A DNA stretch of 64,000 bases from Hydractinia symbiolongicarpus (GCF_029227915.1 NC_079887.1:19033650-19097649); one strand, 5' to 3'. Counted from the first letter of the stretch, positions 35,880 to 50,580 are shown. A program made the numbers and translations. Notes: generated from the letters alone by a model not told the origin.

Positions 35880-37360
35880 GTAACCTGCGCAGGCACGTGG
35901 AGCAACGTGATTTACGTGTAAGGCCTTTGTTAGAAGTCAAAAGGCCACATTACCGTCTTTAGAGGCCCGTGCGCGTAGCTGACGGTGTTTTAAAGCCATG
36001 GCGCAACAAAAAAGCACTTGAGACGTCGAAGTCCATTGAGAGAGGAAGGATTAGACCAATATTAACCTGCACAAGCACGTAGAACTACGTGATTTACGTG
36101 TAAGGCTTTTATTAGGCATCAGAAGGCCATATTACACCGTTTAGAGGACCGTGCGCGTACTTAACGGTGTTTTAAAGCCGTGACGCAACGGAAAACCACT
36201 TGGGACGTCGTAGTCCATTGAGAGTAGAAGCATTAGACCAATGGTAACCTGCGCAGGCACGTGGAATCACGTCATTTACGTGCAAGGCTTTTATTAAGCA
36301 TAAAAAGGCCATATTACAGTAGTTAGAGGCCTGTAAACGTAGTTAACGGTGTTATAAAGCCGTGACGCAACGGAAAACCACTTGGGACGTCGTAGTCTAT
36401 TGAGAGTGGAAGGATTAGACCAATGGTAACCTACGCAGGCCCGTGGAGCCACTTGATTTACGTGTAAGGCCTTTATTAGGCGTCAAAATGCCATATTACA
36501 GCGTTTGGAGGCCCGTGCGCGTATTTGACGGTGTCTTCAAGCTGTGACGCAACAAAAAACCACTTGGGACGTCGTAGTCCATTGAAAGTGGAAGGATTAG
36601 ACCAATGGTAACCTACGCAGGCTCGTGGAGCCACTTGATTTACGTGTAAGGCCTTTATTAGGCATCATAATGCCATATTACGGTCGTTCGAGGTTTGTTA
36701 GCGTAGTTGACGGAGTTATTACGCCATGGCGCAATGGAAAACGACTTGCAACGTCTTAGGCCATTGACAACAGAAGGATTAGACCAATGGTAACCTGCGT
36801 AGGCACGTGGAACCACTTGATTTACGTGTAAGGCCTTTATTACGCACCAAAATGCCATATTACAGCATTTGGAGGCCCGTGCGCGTATTTGACGGTGTCT
36901 TCAAGCTGTGACGCAACGAAAAACCACTTGGGACGTCGTAGTCCATTGAGAGTGGAGGGATTAGACCAATGGTAACCTGCGCAGGCACGTGGAACCACTT
37001 GATTTACGTGAAAGGCCTTTATTAGGCGTCAAAAGGCCATATTACGGCCTTTAGAAGTCTCTTTGCGTGGTTGACGGTGTTATAAAGCCATGGGGCAATG
37101 GAAAGACACTTCGGACGACGTAGTCCATTAAGAGTGGAAGGATTAGAGCAATGGTAACCTGCGCAGGCACGTGGAGCAACGTGATTTACGCGTAAGGCCT
37201 TTGTTAGAAGTCAAAAGGCCATATTACGGTCGTTCGAGGCTTGTTAGCGTTGTTGACGGTGTTATTACGCCATGGCGCAATGGAAAACGACTTGGAGCGT
37301 CTTAGGCCATTGACAACAGAAGGATTAGACCAATGGTAACCTGCGCAGTCACGTGGAACC
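35880..37360 (+). repeat. 1.5 kb block repeated at 57905-59385 (offset 22025), partly at 50.4-50.95 kb
   Basis: Shared rare variants are AAAAAAGCACTTGAGACG, GGCATCATAATGCC, GAGGTTTGTTAGCG, ACTTGCAACGTC, CTGCGTAGGCACG and TCGGACGACGTAG. The A/C hybrid join GTTAGAAGTC..CCACATTACCGTC near 35945 is also shared, at about 57970. Confidence 0.82.
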
Positions 37361-40300
37361 ACGTGATTTACGTGTAAGGCCTTAATAATGCGTCGAAATG
37401 CCACATTACCGTCTTTAGAGGCCGGTGCGCGTAGGTGACGGTGTTTTAAAGCCATGGCGCAACAGAAAATCACTTGGGACGTCGAAGTCCATTTAGAGTG
37501 GAAAGATTAGACCAATATTAACCTGCGCAAGCACGTGGAACTACGTGATTTACGTGTAAGGCTTTTATTAGGCATCAGAAGGTCATATTACAGCGTTTAG
37601 AGGACCGTACGCGTAGTTAACGGTGTTTTAAAGCTGTGACGCAACGGAAAACCACTTGGGACGTCGTAGTCCATAGAGACTGGAATGATTAGACCAATGG
37701 TAACCTGCGCAGGCACGTGGAACCACTTGACTTACGTGAAAGGATTTTATTAGGCGTCAAAAGGCCATATTACAGTAGTTAGAGGCCTGTACACGTGGTT
37801 GACGGTGTTAAAAGGGTATACCACAATGGAAAGCCACTTCGGACGTCGTAGTCCATTGAGAGTGGAAGGATTAGACCAATGGTAACCTATGCAGGCGCGT
37901 GGAGCCACTTGATTTACGTGTAAAGCCTTTATTAGGCATCAAAATGCCATATTACAGCGTTTAGAGGACCGTGCGCGTAGTTAACGGTGTTTTAAAGCCG
38001 TGACGCAACGGAAAACCACTTGGGACGTCGTAGTCCATTGAGACTGGAAAGATTAGACCAATGGTAACCTGCGCAGGCACGTGGAACCACTTGATTTACG
38101 TGTAAGGCCTTTCATTAAGCGTCAAAAGGCCGTATTACGGCCTTTAGAGGGTTCTTAGCGTAGTTGACGGTGTTATAAACCATGGCGCAATGGAAAACGG
38201 CTTCGGACGTGGTAGTCCATTGAAAGTGGAAGGATTAGACCAATGGTAACCTACGCAGGCACGTGGAACCACGTGATTTACGTGTAAGGCCTTAATTATG
38301 CGTCAAAATGCCACATTACCGTCTTTAGAGGCCGGTGCGCGTAGGTAACGGTGTTTTAAAGCCATGGCGCAACAGAAAATCACTTGGGACATCGAAGTCC
38401 ATTTAGAGTGGAAAGATTAGACCAATATTAACCTGCGCAAGCACGTGGAACTACGTGATTTACGTGTAAGGCTTTTATTAGGCATCAGAAGGCCATATTA
38501 CAGCGTTTAGAGGACCGTGCGCGTAGTTAACGGTGTTTTAAAGCCGTGACGCAACGGAAAACCACTTGGGACGTCGTAGTCCATTGAGAGTGGAAGGATT
38601 AGACCAATGGTAACCTGCGCAAGCACGTGGAACCACTTTATTTACGTGTAAGGCCTTTAATAGGCATCAAAATGCCGTATTAAAGCGTTTGCAGGCCCGT
38701 GCGCGTAGTTAACGGTGTTTTAAAGCTGTGACGCAACGGAAAACCACTTGGGACGTCGTAGTCCATAGAGACTGGAATGATTACACCAATGGTAACCTGC
38801 GCAGGCACGTGGAACCACTTGACTTACGTGAAAGGATTTTATTAGGCGTCAAAAGGCCATATTACGGCCTTTAGAAGTCTCTTAGCGTGGTTGACGGTGT
38901 TATAAAGCCATGGGGCAATGGAAAGCCACTTCGGACGTAGTAGTCCATTAAGAGTGGAAGGATTAGAGCAATGGTAACCTGCGCAGGCACGTGGAGCAAC
39001 GTGATTTACGTGTAAGGCCTTTGTTAGAAGTCAAAAGGCCATATTACGGTCGTTCGAGGCTTGTTAGCGTAGTTGACGGTGTTATTACGCCATGGCGCAA
39101 TGGAAAACGACTTAGAACGTCTTAGGCCATTGACAACAGAAGGATTAGACCAATGGTAACCTGCGCAGTCACGTGAAACCACGTGATTTACGTGTAAGGC
39201 CTTAATTAGGCGTCAAAATGCCACATTACCGTCTTTAGAGGCCCGTGCGCGTAGCTGACGGTGTTTTAAAGCCATGGCGCAACAAAAAATCACTTGGGAC
39301 GTCGAAGTCCATTGAGAGAGGAAGGATTAGACCAACATTAACCTGCGCAAGCACGTGGAACTACGTGATTTACGTGTAAGGCTTTTATTAGGCATCAGAA
39401 GGCCATATTACACCGTTTAGAGGACCGTGCGCGTACTTAACGGTGTTTTAAAGCTGTGACGCAACGGAAAACAACTTGGGACGTCGTAGTCCATTGAGAG
39501 TGGAAGGATTAGACCAATAATAACCTGCGCAAGCACGTGGAACCATTGATTTACGTGTAAGGCCTTTATTATGCACCAAAATGCCATATTACAGCGTTTG
39601 GAGGCCCGTGTGCGTATTTGACGGTGTCTTCAAGCTGTGACGCAACGAAAAACCACTTGGGACGTCTTAGTCCATTGAGAGTGGAGGGATTAGACCAATG
39701 GTAACCTGCGCAGGCACGTGGAACCACTTGATTTACGTGAAAGGCCTTTATTAGGCGTCAAAAGGCCATATTACGGCCTTTAAAAGACTCTTTGCGTGGT
39801 TGACGGTGTTATAAAGCCATGGGGCAATGGAAAGACACTTCGGACGTCGTAGTCCATTAAGAGTGGAAGGATTAGAGCAATGGTAACCTGCGCAGGCACG
39901 TGGAGCAACGTGATTTACGTGTAAGGCCTTTGTTAGAAGTCAAAAGGCCATATTACGGTCGTTCGAGGCTTGTTAGCGTAGTTGACGGTGTTATTACGCC
40001 ATGGCGCAATGGAAAACGACTTGGAACGTCTTAGGCCATAGACAACAGAAGGATTAGACCAATGGTAACCTGCGCAGTCACGTGAAACCACGTGATTTAC
40101 GTGTAAGGCCTTAATTAGGCGTCAAAATGCCACATTACCGTCTTTAGAGGCCTGTGCGCGTAGCTGACGGTGTTTTAAAGCCATGGCGCAACAAAAAATC
40201 ACTTGGGACGTCGAAGTCCATTGAGAGAGGAAGGATTAGACCAATATTAACCTGCACAAGCACGTAGAACTACGTGATTTACGTGTAAGGCTTTTATTAG

Positions 40301-41227
40301 GCATCAGAAGGCCATATTACACCGTTTAGAGGACCGTGCGCGTACTTAACGGTGTTTTAAAGCTGTGACGCAACGGAAAACAACTTGGGCCGTCGTAGTC
40401 CATTGAGAGTGGAAGGATTAGACCAATAATAACCTGCGCAAGCACGTGGAACCATTGATTTACGTGTAAGGCCTTTATTATGCACCAAAATGCCATATTA
40501 CAGCGTTTGGAGGCCCGTGTGCGTATTTGACGGTGTCTTCAAGCTGTGACGCAACGAAAAACCACTTGGGACGTCTTAGTCCATTGAGAGTGGAGGGATT
40601 AGACCAATGGTAACCTGCGCAGGCACGTGGAACCACTTGATTTACGTGAAAGGACTTTTTTAGGCATCAAAAGGCCATATTGCGGCCTTTAGAGGTCTCT
40701 TAGCGTGGTTGACGGTGTTATAAAGCCATGGGGCAATGGAAAGCCACTTCGGACGTCGTAGTCCATTAAGAGTGGAAGGATTAGAGCAATGGTAACCTGC
40801 GCAGGCACGTGGAACCACTTGATCTACGTGAAAGGACTTAATTAGGCGTCAAATGGCCATATTACGGCCTTTAGAGGTCTCTTAGCGTGGTTGAGGGTGT
40901 TATAAAGCCATGGGGCAATGGAAAGACACTTCGGACGTCGTAGTCCATTAAGAGTGGAAGGATTAGAGCAATGGTAACCTGCGCAGGCACGTGGAGCAAC
41001 GTGATTTACGCGTAAGGCCTTTGTTAGAAGTCAAAAGGCCATATTACGGTCGTTCGAGGCTTGTTAGCGTTGTTGACGGTGTTATTACGCCATGGCGCAA
41101 TGGAAGACGACTTGGAGCGTCTTAGGCCATTGACAACAGCAGGATTAGACCAATGGTAACCTGCGCAGTCACGTGGAACCACGTGATTTACGTGTAAGGC
41201 CTTAATAATGCGTCGAAATGCCACATT

Positions 41228-41259
41228 ACCGTCTTTAGAGGCCGGTTTAGAGGACCGTG
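41228..41259 (+). repeat. +12 bp C/D junction insertion, copy 3
   Basis: Same join as near 23744 and 31577. It lies at the 9653 bp offset from copy 2, inside the large block repeated from 30961. Confidence 0.88.
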
Positions 41260-44200
41260 CGCGTAGTTAACGGTGTTTTAAAGCTGTGACGCAACGGAAA
41301 ACCACTTGGGACGTCGTAGTCCATAGAGACTGGAATGATTACACCAATGGTAACCTGCGCAGGCACGTGGAACCACTTGACTTACGTGAAAGGATTTTAT
41401 TAGGCGTCAAAAGGCCATATTACGGCCTTTAGAAGTCTCTTAGCGTGGTTGACGGTGTTATAAAGCCATGGGGCAATGGAAAGCCACTTCGGACGTAGTA
41501 GTCCATTAAGAGTGGAAGGATTAGAGCAATGGTAACCTGCGCAGGCACGTGGAGCAACGTGATTTACGTGTAAGGCCTTTGTTAGAAGTCAAAAGGCCAT
41601 ATTACGGTCGTTCGAGGCTTGTTAGCGTAGTTGACGGTGTTATTACGCCATGGCGCAATGGAAAACGACTTAGAACGTCTTAGGCCATTGACAACAGAAG
41701 GATTAGACCAATGGTAACCTGCGCAGTCACGTGAAACCACGTGATTTACGTGTAAGGCCTTAATTAGGCGTCAAAATGCCACATTACCGTCTTTAGAGGC
41801 CCGTGCGCGTAGCTGACGGTGTTTTAAAGCCATGGCGCAACAAAAAATCACTTGGGACGTCGAAGTCCATTGAGAGAGGAAGGATTAGACCAACATTAAC
41901 CTGCCCAAGCACGTGGAACTACGTGATTTACGTGTAAGGCTTTTATTAGGCATCAGAAGGCCATATTACACCGTTTAGAGGACCGTGCGCGTACTTAACG
42001 GTGTTTTAAAGCTGTGACGCAACGGAAAACAACTTGGGACGTCGTAGTCCATTGAGAGTGGAAGGATTAGACCAATAATAACCTGCGCAAGCACGTGGAA
42101 CCATTGATTTACGTGTAAGGCCTTTATTATGCACCAAAATGCCATATTACAGCGTTTGGAGGCCCGTGTGCGTATTTGACGGTGTCTTCAAGCTGTGACG
42201 CAACGAAAAACCACTTGGGACGTTTTAGTCCATTGAGAGTGGAGGGATTAGACCAATGGTAACCTGCGCAGGCACGTGGAACCACTTGATTTACGTGAAA
42301 GGCCTTTATTAGGCGTCAAAAGGCCATATTACGGCCTTTAAAAGACTCTTTGCGTGGTTGACGGTGTTATAAAGCCATGGGGCAATGGAAAGACACTTCG
42401 GACGTCGTAGTCCATTAAGAGTGGAAGGATTAGAGCAATGGTAACCTGCGCAGGCACGTGGAGCAACGTGATTTACGTGTAAGGCCTTTGTTAGAAGTCA
42501 AAAGGCCATATTACGGTCGTTCGAGGCTTGTTAGCGTAGTTGACGGTGTTATTACGCCATGGCGCAATGGAAAACGACTTGGAACGTCTTAGGCCATTGA
42601 CAACAGAAGGATTAGACCAATGGTAACCTGCGCAGTCACGTGAAACCACGTGATTTACGTGTAAGGCCTTAATTAGGCGTCAAAATGCCACATTACCGTC
42701 TTTAGAGGCCTGTGCGCGTAGCTGACGGTGTTTTAAAGCCATGGCGCAACAAAAAATCACTTGGGACGTCGAAGTCCATTGAGAGAGGAAGGATTAGACC
42801 AATATTAACCTGCACAAGCACGTAGAACTACGTGATTTACGTGTAAGGCTTTTATTAGGAATCAGAAGGCCATATTACACCGTTTAGAGGACCGTGCGCG
42901 TACTTAACGGTGTTTTAAAGCTGTGACGCAACGGAAAACAACTTGGGACGTCGTAGTCCATTGAGAGTGGAAGGATTAGACCAATAATAACCTGCGCAAG
43001 CACGTGGAACCATTGATTTACGTGTAAGGCCTTTATTATGCACCAAAATGCCATATTACAGCGTTTGGAGGCCCGTGTGCGTATTTGACGGTGTCTTCAA
43101 GCTGTGACGCAACGAAAAACCACTTGGGACGTCTTAGTCCATTGAGAGTGGAGGGATTAGACCAATGGTAACCTGCGCAGGCACGTGGAACCACTTGATT
43201 TACGTGAAAGGCCTTTATTAGGCGTCAAAAGGCCATATTACGGCCTTTAGAAGACTCTTTGCGTGGTTGACGGTGTTATAAAGCCATGGGGCAATGGAAA
43301 GACACTTCGGACGTCGTAGTCCATTAAGAGTGGAAGGATTAGAGCAATGGTAACCTGCGCAGGCACGTGGAGCAACGTGATTTACGTGTAAGGCCTTTGT
43401 TAGAAGTCAAAAGGCCATATTACGGTCGTTCGAGGCTTGTTAGCGTAGTTGACGGTGTTATTACGCCATGGCGCAATGGAAAACGACTTGGAACGTCTTA
43501 GGCCATTGACAACAGCAGGATTAGAGCAATGGTAACCTGCGCAGGCACGTGGAGCAACGTGATTTACGTGTAAGGCCTTTGTTAGAAGTCAAAAGGCCAT
43601 ATTACGGTCGTTCGAGGCTTGTTAGCGTAGTTGACGGTGTTATTACGCCATGGCGCAATGGAAAACGACTTGGAACGTCTTAGGCCATTGACAACAGCAG
43701 GATTAGACCAATGGTAACCTGCGCAGTCACGTGAAACCACGTGATTTACGTGTAAGGCCTTAATTAGGCGTCAAAATGCCACATTACCGTCTTTAGAGGC
43801 CCGTGCGCGTAGCTGACGGTGTTTTAAAGCTGTGACGCAACGGAAAACAACTTGGGACGTCGTAGTCCATTGAGAGTGGAAGGATTAGACCAATGGTAAC
43901 CTACGCAGGCGCGTGGAGCCACTTGATTTACGTGTAAGGCCTTTATTAGGCATCCAGATGCCATATTACACCGTTTAGAGGACCGTGCGCGTAGTTAACG
44001 GTGTTATAAAGCCGTGACGCAACGGAAAACCACTTGGGACGTCGTAGTCCATTGAGAGTGGAAGGATTAGACCAATGGTAACATACGCAGGCGCGTGGAG
44101 CCACTTGATTTACGTGTAAGGCCTTTATTAGACATCAAAATGCCATATTACACCGTTTACAGGACCGTGCGCGTAGTTAACGGTGTTATAAAGCCGTGAC

Positions 44201-46189
44201 GCAACGGAAAACCACTTGGAACGTCGTAGTCCATTGAGAGTGGAAGGATTAGACCAATGGTAACCTGCGCAGGCACGTGGAACCTCTTGATTTACGTGTA
44301 AGGCCTTTATTAGGCGTCAAAAGGCCGTACTACGGCCTTTAGAGGGTTCTTGGCGTAGTTGACGGTGTTATAAAGCCACGGCGCAATGGAAAACGGCTTC
44401 GGACGTCGTAGGCCATTGAGAGTGGAAGGATTAGACCAATAATAACCTACGCAAGCACGTGGAACCACTTGATTTACGTGTAAGGCCTTTATTAGGCACC
44501 AAAATGCCATATTACCGTCTTTAGAGGCCGGTGCGCGTAGGTAACGGTGTTTTAAAGCCATGGCGCAACAGAAAATCACTTGGGACATCGAAGTCCATTT
44601 AGAGTGGAAAGATTAGACCAATATTAACCTGCGCAAGCACGTGGAACTACGTGATTTACGCGTAAGGCCTTTGTTAGAAGTCAAAAGGCCATATTACGGT
44701 CGTTCGAGGCTTGTTAGCGTTGTTGACGGTGTTATTACGCCATGGCGCAATGGAAAACGACTTGGAGCGTCTTAGGCCATTGACAACAGAAGGATTAGAC
44801 CAATGGTAACCTGCGCAGTCACGTGGAACCACGTGATTTACGTGTAAGGCCTTAATAATGCGTCGAAATGCCACATTACCGTCTTTAGAGGCCGGTGCGC
44901 GTAGGTGACGGTGTTTTAAAGCCATGGCGCAACAGAAAATCACTTGGGACGTCGAAGTCCATTTAGAGTGGAAAGATTAGACCAATATTAACCTGCGCAA
45001 GCACGTGGAACTACGTGATTTACGTGTAAGGCTTTTATTAGGCATCAAAAGGTCATATTACAGCGTTTAGAGGACCGTACGCGTAGTTAACGGTGTTTTA
45101 AAGCTGTGACGCAACGGAAAACCACTTGGGACGTCGTAGTCCATAGAGACTGGAATGATTAGACCAATGGTAACCTGCGCAGGCACGTGGAACCACTTGA
45201 CTTACGTGAAAGGATTTTATTAGGCGTCAAAAGGCCATATTACAGTAGTTAGAGGCCTGTACACGTGGTTGACGGTGTTAAAAGGGTATACCACAATGGA
45301 AAGCCACTTCGGACGTCGTAGTCCATTGAGAGTGGAAGGATTAGACCAATGGTAACCTATGCAGGCGCGTGGAGCCACTTGATTTACGTGTAAAGCCTTT
45401 ATTAGGCATCAAAATGCCATATTACAGCGTTTAGAGGACCGTGCGCGTAGTTAACGGTGTTTTAAAGCCGTGACGCAACGGAAAACCACTTGGGACGTCG
45501 TAGTCCATTGAGACTGGAAAGATTAGACCAATGGTAACCTGCGCAGGCACGTGGAACCACTTGATTTACGTGTAAGGCCTTTCATTAAGCGTCAAAAGGC
45601 CGTATTACGGCCTTTAGAGGGTTCTTAGCGTAGTTGACGGTGTTATAAAGCCATGGCGCAATGGAAAACGGCTTCGGACGTGGTAGTCCATTGAAAGTGG
45701 AAGGATTAGACCAATGGTAACCTACGCAGGCACGTGGAACCACGTGATTTACGTGTAAGGCCTTAATTATGCGTCAAAATGCCACATTACCGTCTTTAGA
45801 GGCCGGTGCGCGTAGGTAACGGTGTTTTAAAGCCATGGCGCAACAGAAAATCACTTGGGACATCGAAGTCCATTTAGAGTGGAAAGATTAGACCAATATT
45901 AACCTGCGCAAGCACGTGGAACTACGTGATTTACGTGTAAGGCTTTTATTAGGCATCAGAAGGCCATATTACAGCGTTTAGAGGACCGTGCGCGTAGTTA
46001 ACGGTGTTTTAAAGCCGTGACGCAACGGAAAACCACTTGGGACGTCGTAGTCCATTGAGAGTGGAAGGATTAGACCAATGGTAACCTGCGCAAGCACGTG
46101 GAACCACTTTATTTACGTGTAAGGCCTTTAATAGGCATCAAAATGCCGTATTAAAGCGTTTGCAGGCCCGTGCGCGTAGTTAACGGTGT

Positions 46190-47495
46190 TTTAAAGCTGT
46201 GACGCAACGGAAAACCACTTGGGACGTCGTAGTCCATAGAGACTGGAATGATTACACCAATGGTAACCTGCGCAGGCACGTGGAACCACTTGACTTACGT
46301 GAAAGGATTTTATTAGGCGTCAAAAGGCCATATTACGGCCTTTAGAAGTCTCTTAGCGTGGTTGACGGTGTTATAAAGCCATGGGGCAATGGAAAGCCAC
46401 TTCGGACGTAGTAGTCCATTAAGAGTGGAAGGATTAGAGCAATGGTAACCTGCGCAGGCACGTGGAGCAACGTGATTTACGTGTAAGGCCTTTGTTAGAA
46501 GTCAAAAGGCCATATTACGGTCGTTCGAGGCTTGTTAGCGTAGTTGACGGTGTTATTACGCCATGGCGCAATGGAAAACGACTTAGAACGTCTTAGGCCA
46601 TTGACAACAGAAGGATTAGACCAATGGTAACCTGCGCAGTCACGTGAAACCACGTGATTTACGTGTAAGGCCTTAATTAGGCGTCAAAATGCCACATTAC
46701 CGTCTTTAGAGGCCCGTGCGCGTAGCTGACGGTGTTTTAAAGCCATGGCGCAACAAAAAATCACTTGGGACGTCGAAGTCCATTGAGAGAGGAAGGATTA
46801 GACCAACATTAACCTGCGCAAGCACGTGGAACTACGTGATTTACGTGTAAGGCTTTTATTAGGCATCAGAAGGCCATATTACACCGTTTAGAGGACCGTG
46901 CGCGTACTTAACGGTGTTTTAAAGCTGTGACGCAACGGAAAACAACTTGGGACGTCGTAGTCCATTGAGAGTGGAAGGATTAGACCAATAATAACCTGCG
47001 CAAGCACGTGGAACCATTGATTTACGTGTAAGGCCTTTATTATGCACCAAAATGCCATATTACAGCGTTTGGAGGCCCGTGTGCGTATTTGACGGTGTCT
47101 TCAAGCTGTGACGCAACGAAAAACCACTTGGGACGTCTTAGTCCATTGAGAGTGGAGGGATTAGACCAATGGTAACCTGCGCAGGCACGTGGAACCACTT
47201 GATTTACGTGAAAGGCCTTTATTAGGCGTCAAAAGGCCATATTACGGCCTTTAAAAGACTCTTTGCGTGGTTGACGGTGTTATAAAGCCATGGGGCAATG
47301 GAAAGACACTTCGGACGTCGTAGTCCATTAAGAGTGGAAGGATTAGAGCAATGGTAACCTGCGCAGGCACGTGGAGCAACGTGATTTACGTGTAAGGCCT
47401 TTGTTAGAAGTCAAAAGGCCATATTACGGTCGTTCGAGGCTTGTTAGCGTAGTTGACGGTGTTATTACGCCATGGCGCAATGGAAAACGACTTGG
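46190..47495 (+). repeat. 1.3 kb block repeated at about 51102-52407 (offset 4912)
   Basis: Shared CATAGAGACTGGAATG, GGACGTAGTAGTCC, CCAACATTAACC and the D marker at 46904 and 51816. 4912 is 27 x 182 - 2, as expected with two 181 bp D monomers between the copies. Confidence 0.8.
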
Positions 47496-50159
47496 AACGT
47501 CTTAGGCCATTGACAACAGAAGGATTAGACCAATGGTAACCTGCGCAGTCACGTGAAACCACGTGATTTACGTGTAAGGCCTTAATTAGGCGTCAAAATG
47601 CCACATTACCGTCTTTAGAGGCCTGTGCGCGTAGCTGACGGTGTTTTAAAGCCATGGCGCAACAAAAAATCACTTGGGACGTCGAAGTCCATTGAGAGAG
47701 GAAGGATTAGACCAATATTAACCTGCACAAGCACGTAGAACTACGTGATTTACGTGTAAGGCTTTTATTAGGCATCAGAAGGCCATATTACACCGTTTAG
47801 AGGACCGTGCGCGTACTTAACGGTGTTTTAAAGCTGTGACGCAACGGAAAACAACTTGGGACGTCGTAGTCCATTGAGAGTGGAAGGATTAGACCAATAA
47901 TAACCTGCGCAAGCACGTGGAACCATTGATTTACGTGTAAGGCCTTTATTATGCACCAAAATGCCATATTACAGCGTTTGGAGGCCCGTGTGCGTATTTG
48001 ACGGTGTCTTCAAGCTGTGACGCAACGAAAAACCACTTGGGACGTCTTAGTCCATTGAGAGTGGAGGGATTAGACCAATGGTAACCTGCGCAGGCACGTG
48101 GAACCACTTGATTTACGTGAAAGGCCTTTATTAGGCGTCAAAAGGCCATATTACGGCCTTTAGAAGACTCTTTGCGTGGTTGACGGTGTTATAAAGCCAT
48201 GGGGCAATGGAAAGACACTTCGGACGTCGTAGTCCATTAAGAGTGGAAGGATTAGAGCAATGGTAACCTGCGCAGGCACGTGGAGCAACGTGATTTACGT
48301 GTAAGGCCTTTGTTAGAAGTCAAAAGGCCATATTACGGTCGTTCGAGGCTTGTTAGCGTAGTTGACGGTGTTATTACGCCATGGAGCAATGGAAAACGAC
48401 TTGGAACGTCTTAGGCCATTGACAACAGCAGGATTAGAGCAATGGTAACCTGCGCAGGCACGTGGAGCAACGTGATTTACGTGTAAGGCCTTTGTTAGAA
48501 GTCAAAAGGCCATATTACGGTCGTTCGAGGCTTGTTAGCGTAGTTGACGGTGTTATTACGCCATGGCGCAATGGAAAACGACTTGGAACGTCTTAGGCCA
48601 TTGACAACAGCAGGATTAGACCAATGGTAACCTGCGCAGTCACGTGAAACCACGTGATTTACGTGTAAGGCCTTAATTAGGCGTCAAAATGCCACATTAC
48701 CGTCTTTAGAGGCCCGTGCGCGTAGCTGACGGTGTTTTAAAGCTGTGACGCAACGGAAAACAACTTGGGACGTCGTAGTCCATTGAGAGTGGAAGGATTA
48801 GACCAATAATAACCTGCGCAAGCACGTGGAACCATTGATTTACGTGTAAGGCCTTTATTATGCACCAAAATGCCATATTACAGCGTTTGGAGGCCCGTGT
48901 GCGTATTTGACGGTGTCTTTAAGCTGTGACGCAACGAAAAACCACTTGGGACGTCTTAGTCCATTGAGAGTGGAGGGATTAGACCAATGGTAACCTGCGC
49001 AGGCACGTGGAACCACTTGATTTACGTGAAAGGCCTTTATTAGGCGTCAAAAGGCCATATTACGGCCTTTAGAAGACTCTTTGCGTGGTTGACGGTGTTA
49101 TTACGCCATGGCGCAATGGAAAACGACTTGGAACGTCTTAGGCCATTGACAACAGAAGGATTAGACCAATGGTAACCTGCGCAGTCACGTGAAACCACGT
49201 GATTTACGTGTAAAGCCTTAATTAGGCGTCAAAATGCCACATTACCGTCTTTAGAGGCCCGTGCGCGTAGCTGACGGTGTTTTAAAGCCATGGCGCAACA
49301 AAAAATCACTTGGGACGTCGAAGTCCATTGAGAGAGGAAGGATTAGACCAATATTAACCTGCACAAGCACGTAGAACTACGTGATTTACGTGTAAGGCTT
49401 TTATTAGGCATCAGAAGGCCATATTACACCGTTTAGAGGACCGTGCGCGTACTTAACGGTGTTTTAAAGCCGTGACGCAATGGAAAACCACTTGGGACGT
49501 CGTAGTCCATTGAGAGTAGAAGCATTAGACCAATGGTAACCTGCACAGGCACGTGGAATCAGGTCATTTACGTGCAAGGCTTTTATTAAGCATAAAAAGG
49601 CCATATTACAGTAGTTAGAGGCCTGTAAACGTAGTTGACGGTGTTAAAGGGGTATGCCGCATTGGAAAGCCACTTCGGACGTCGTAGTCGATTGAGAGTG
49701 GAAGGATTAGACCAATGGTAACCTACGCAGGCGCGTGGAGCCACTTGATTTACGTGTAAGGCCTTTATTAGGCATCCAGATGCCATATTACACCGTTTAG
49801 AGGACCGTGCGCGTAGTTAACGGTGTTATAAAGCCGTGACGCAACGGAAAACCACTTGGGACGTCGTAGTCCATTGAGAGTGGAAGGATTAGACCAATGG
49901 TAACATACGCAGGCGCGTGGAGCCACTTGATTTACGTGTAAGGCCTTTATTAGGCACCAAAATGCCATATTACCGTCTTTAGAGGCCGGTGCGCGTAGGT
50001 AACGGTGTTTTAAAGCCATGGCGCAACAGAAAATCACTTGGGACATCGAAGTCCATTTAGAGTGGAAAGATTAGACCAATATTAACCTGCGCAAGCACGT
50101 GGAACTACGTGATTTACGTGTAAGGCTTTTATTAGGCATCAGAAGGCCATATTACAGCG

Positions 50160-50580
50160 TTTAGAGGACCGTGCGCGTAGTTAACGGTGTTTTATAGCTG
50201 TGACGCAACGGAAAACCACTTGGGACGTCGAAGTCCATTGAGAGAGGAAGGATTAGACCAATATTAACCTGCGCAAGCACGTGGAACTACGTGATTTACG
50301 TGTAAGGCTTTTATTAGGCATCGGAAGGCCATATTACACCGTTCAGAGGACCGTGCGCGTACTTAACGGTGTTTTAAAGCTGTGACGCAACGGAAAACAA
50401 CTTGGGACGTCGTAGTCTATTGAGAGTGGAAGGATTAGACCAATGGTAACCTACGCAGGCCCGTGGAGCCACTTGATTTACTGTGTAAGGCCTTTATTAG
50501 GCGTCAAAATGCCATATTACAGCGTTTGGAGGCCCGTGCGCGTATTTGACGGTGTCTTCAAGCTGTGACGCAACAAAAAA
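50160..50580 (+). repeat. Block with a +1 base tag, repeated near 53981-54401
   Basis: GATTTACTGTGTAAGG (usual GATTTACGTGTAAGG, one extra base) is found only at about 50473-50490 and 54294-54311, an offset of 3821. It is flanked by the shared GTTTTATAGCTGTGACG and CAGGCCCGTGGAGCC. Confidence 0.82.

Larger units (their letters stand above)
37180..48124 (+). repeat. Tandem ~7.47 kb duplication: 37180-40653 repeated at 44650-48124
   Basis: The second copy starts exactly where the copied 4.04 kb block ends, so the unit 37180-44649 is followed by a partial second unit. The offset is 7470 bp at the start and 7471 bp after a single-base difference (TATAAACCATGG near 38177 against TATAAAGCCATGG). 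The copies separate where CTTTTTTAGG (40655) differs from CCTTTATTAGG. Confidence 0.82.

Noticed and set aside
44310-44588. Longest open frame (92 codons, minus strand), repeated at 27733 and 34657; similar 66-codon frames at many positions
   Set aside because: They are translations of satellite monomers. They start and stop at monomer-specific variants, show no domain or signal, and exist only where indels or subtype changes happen to spare a stop. Repetition follows DNA duplication, not selection for a protein.
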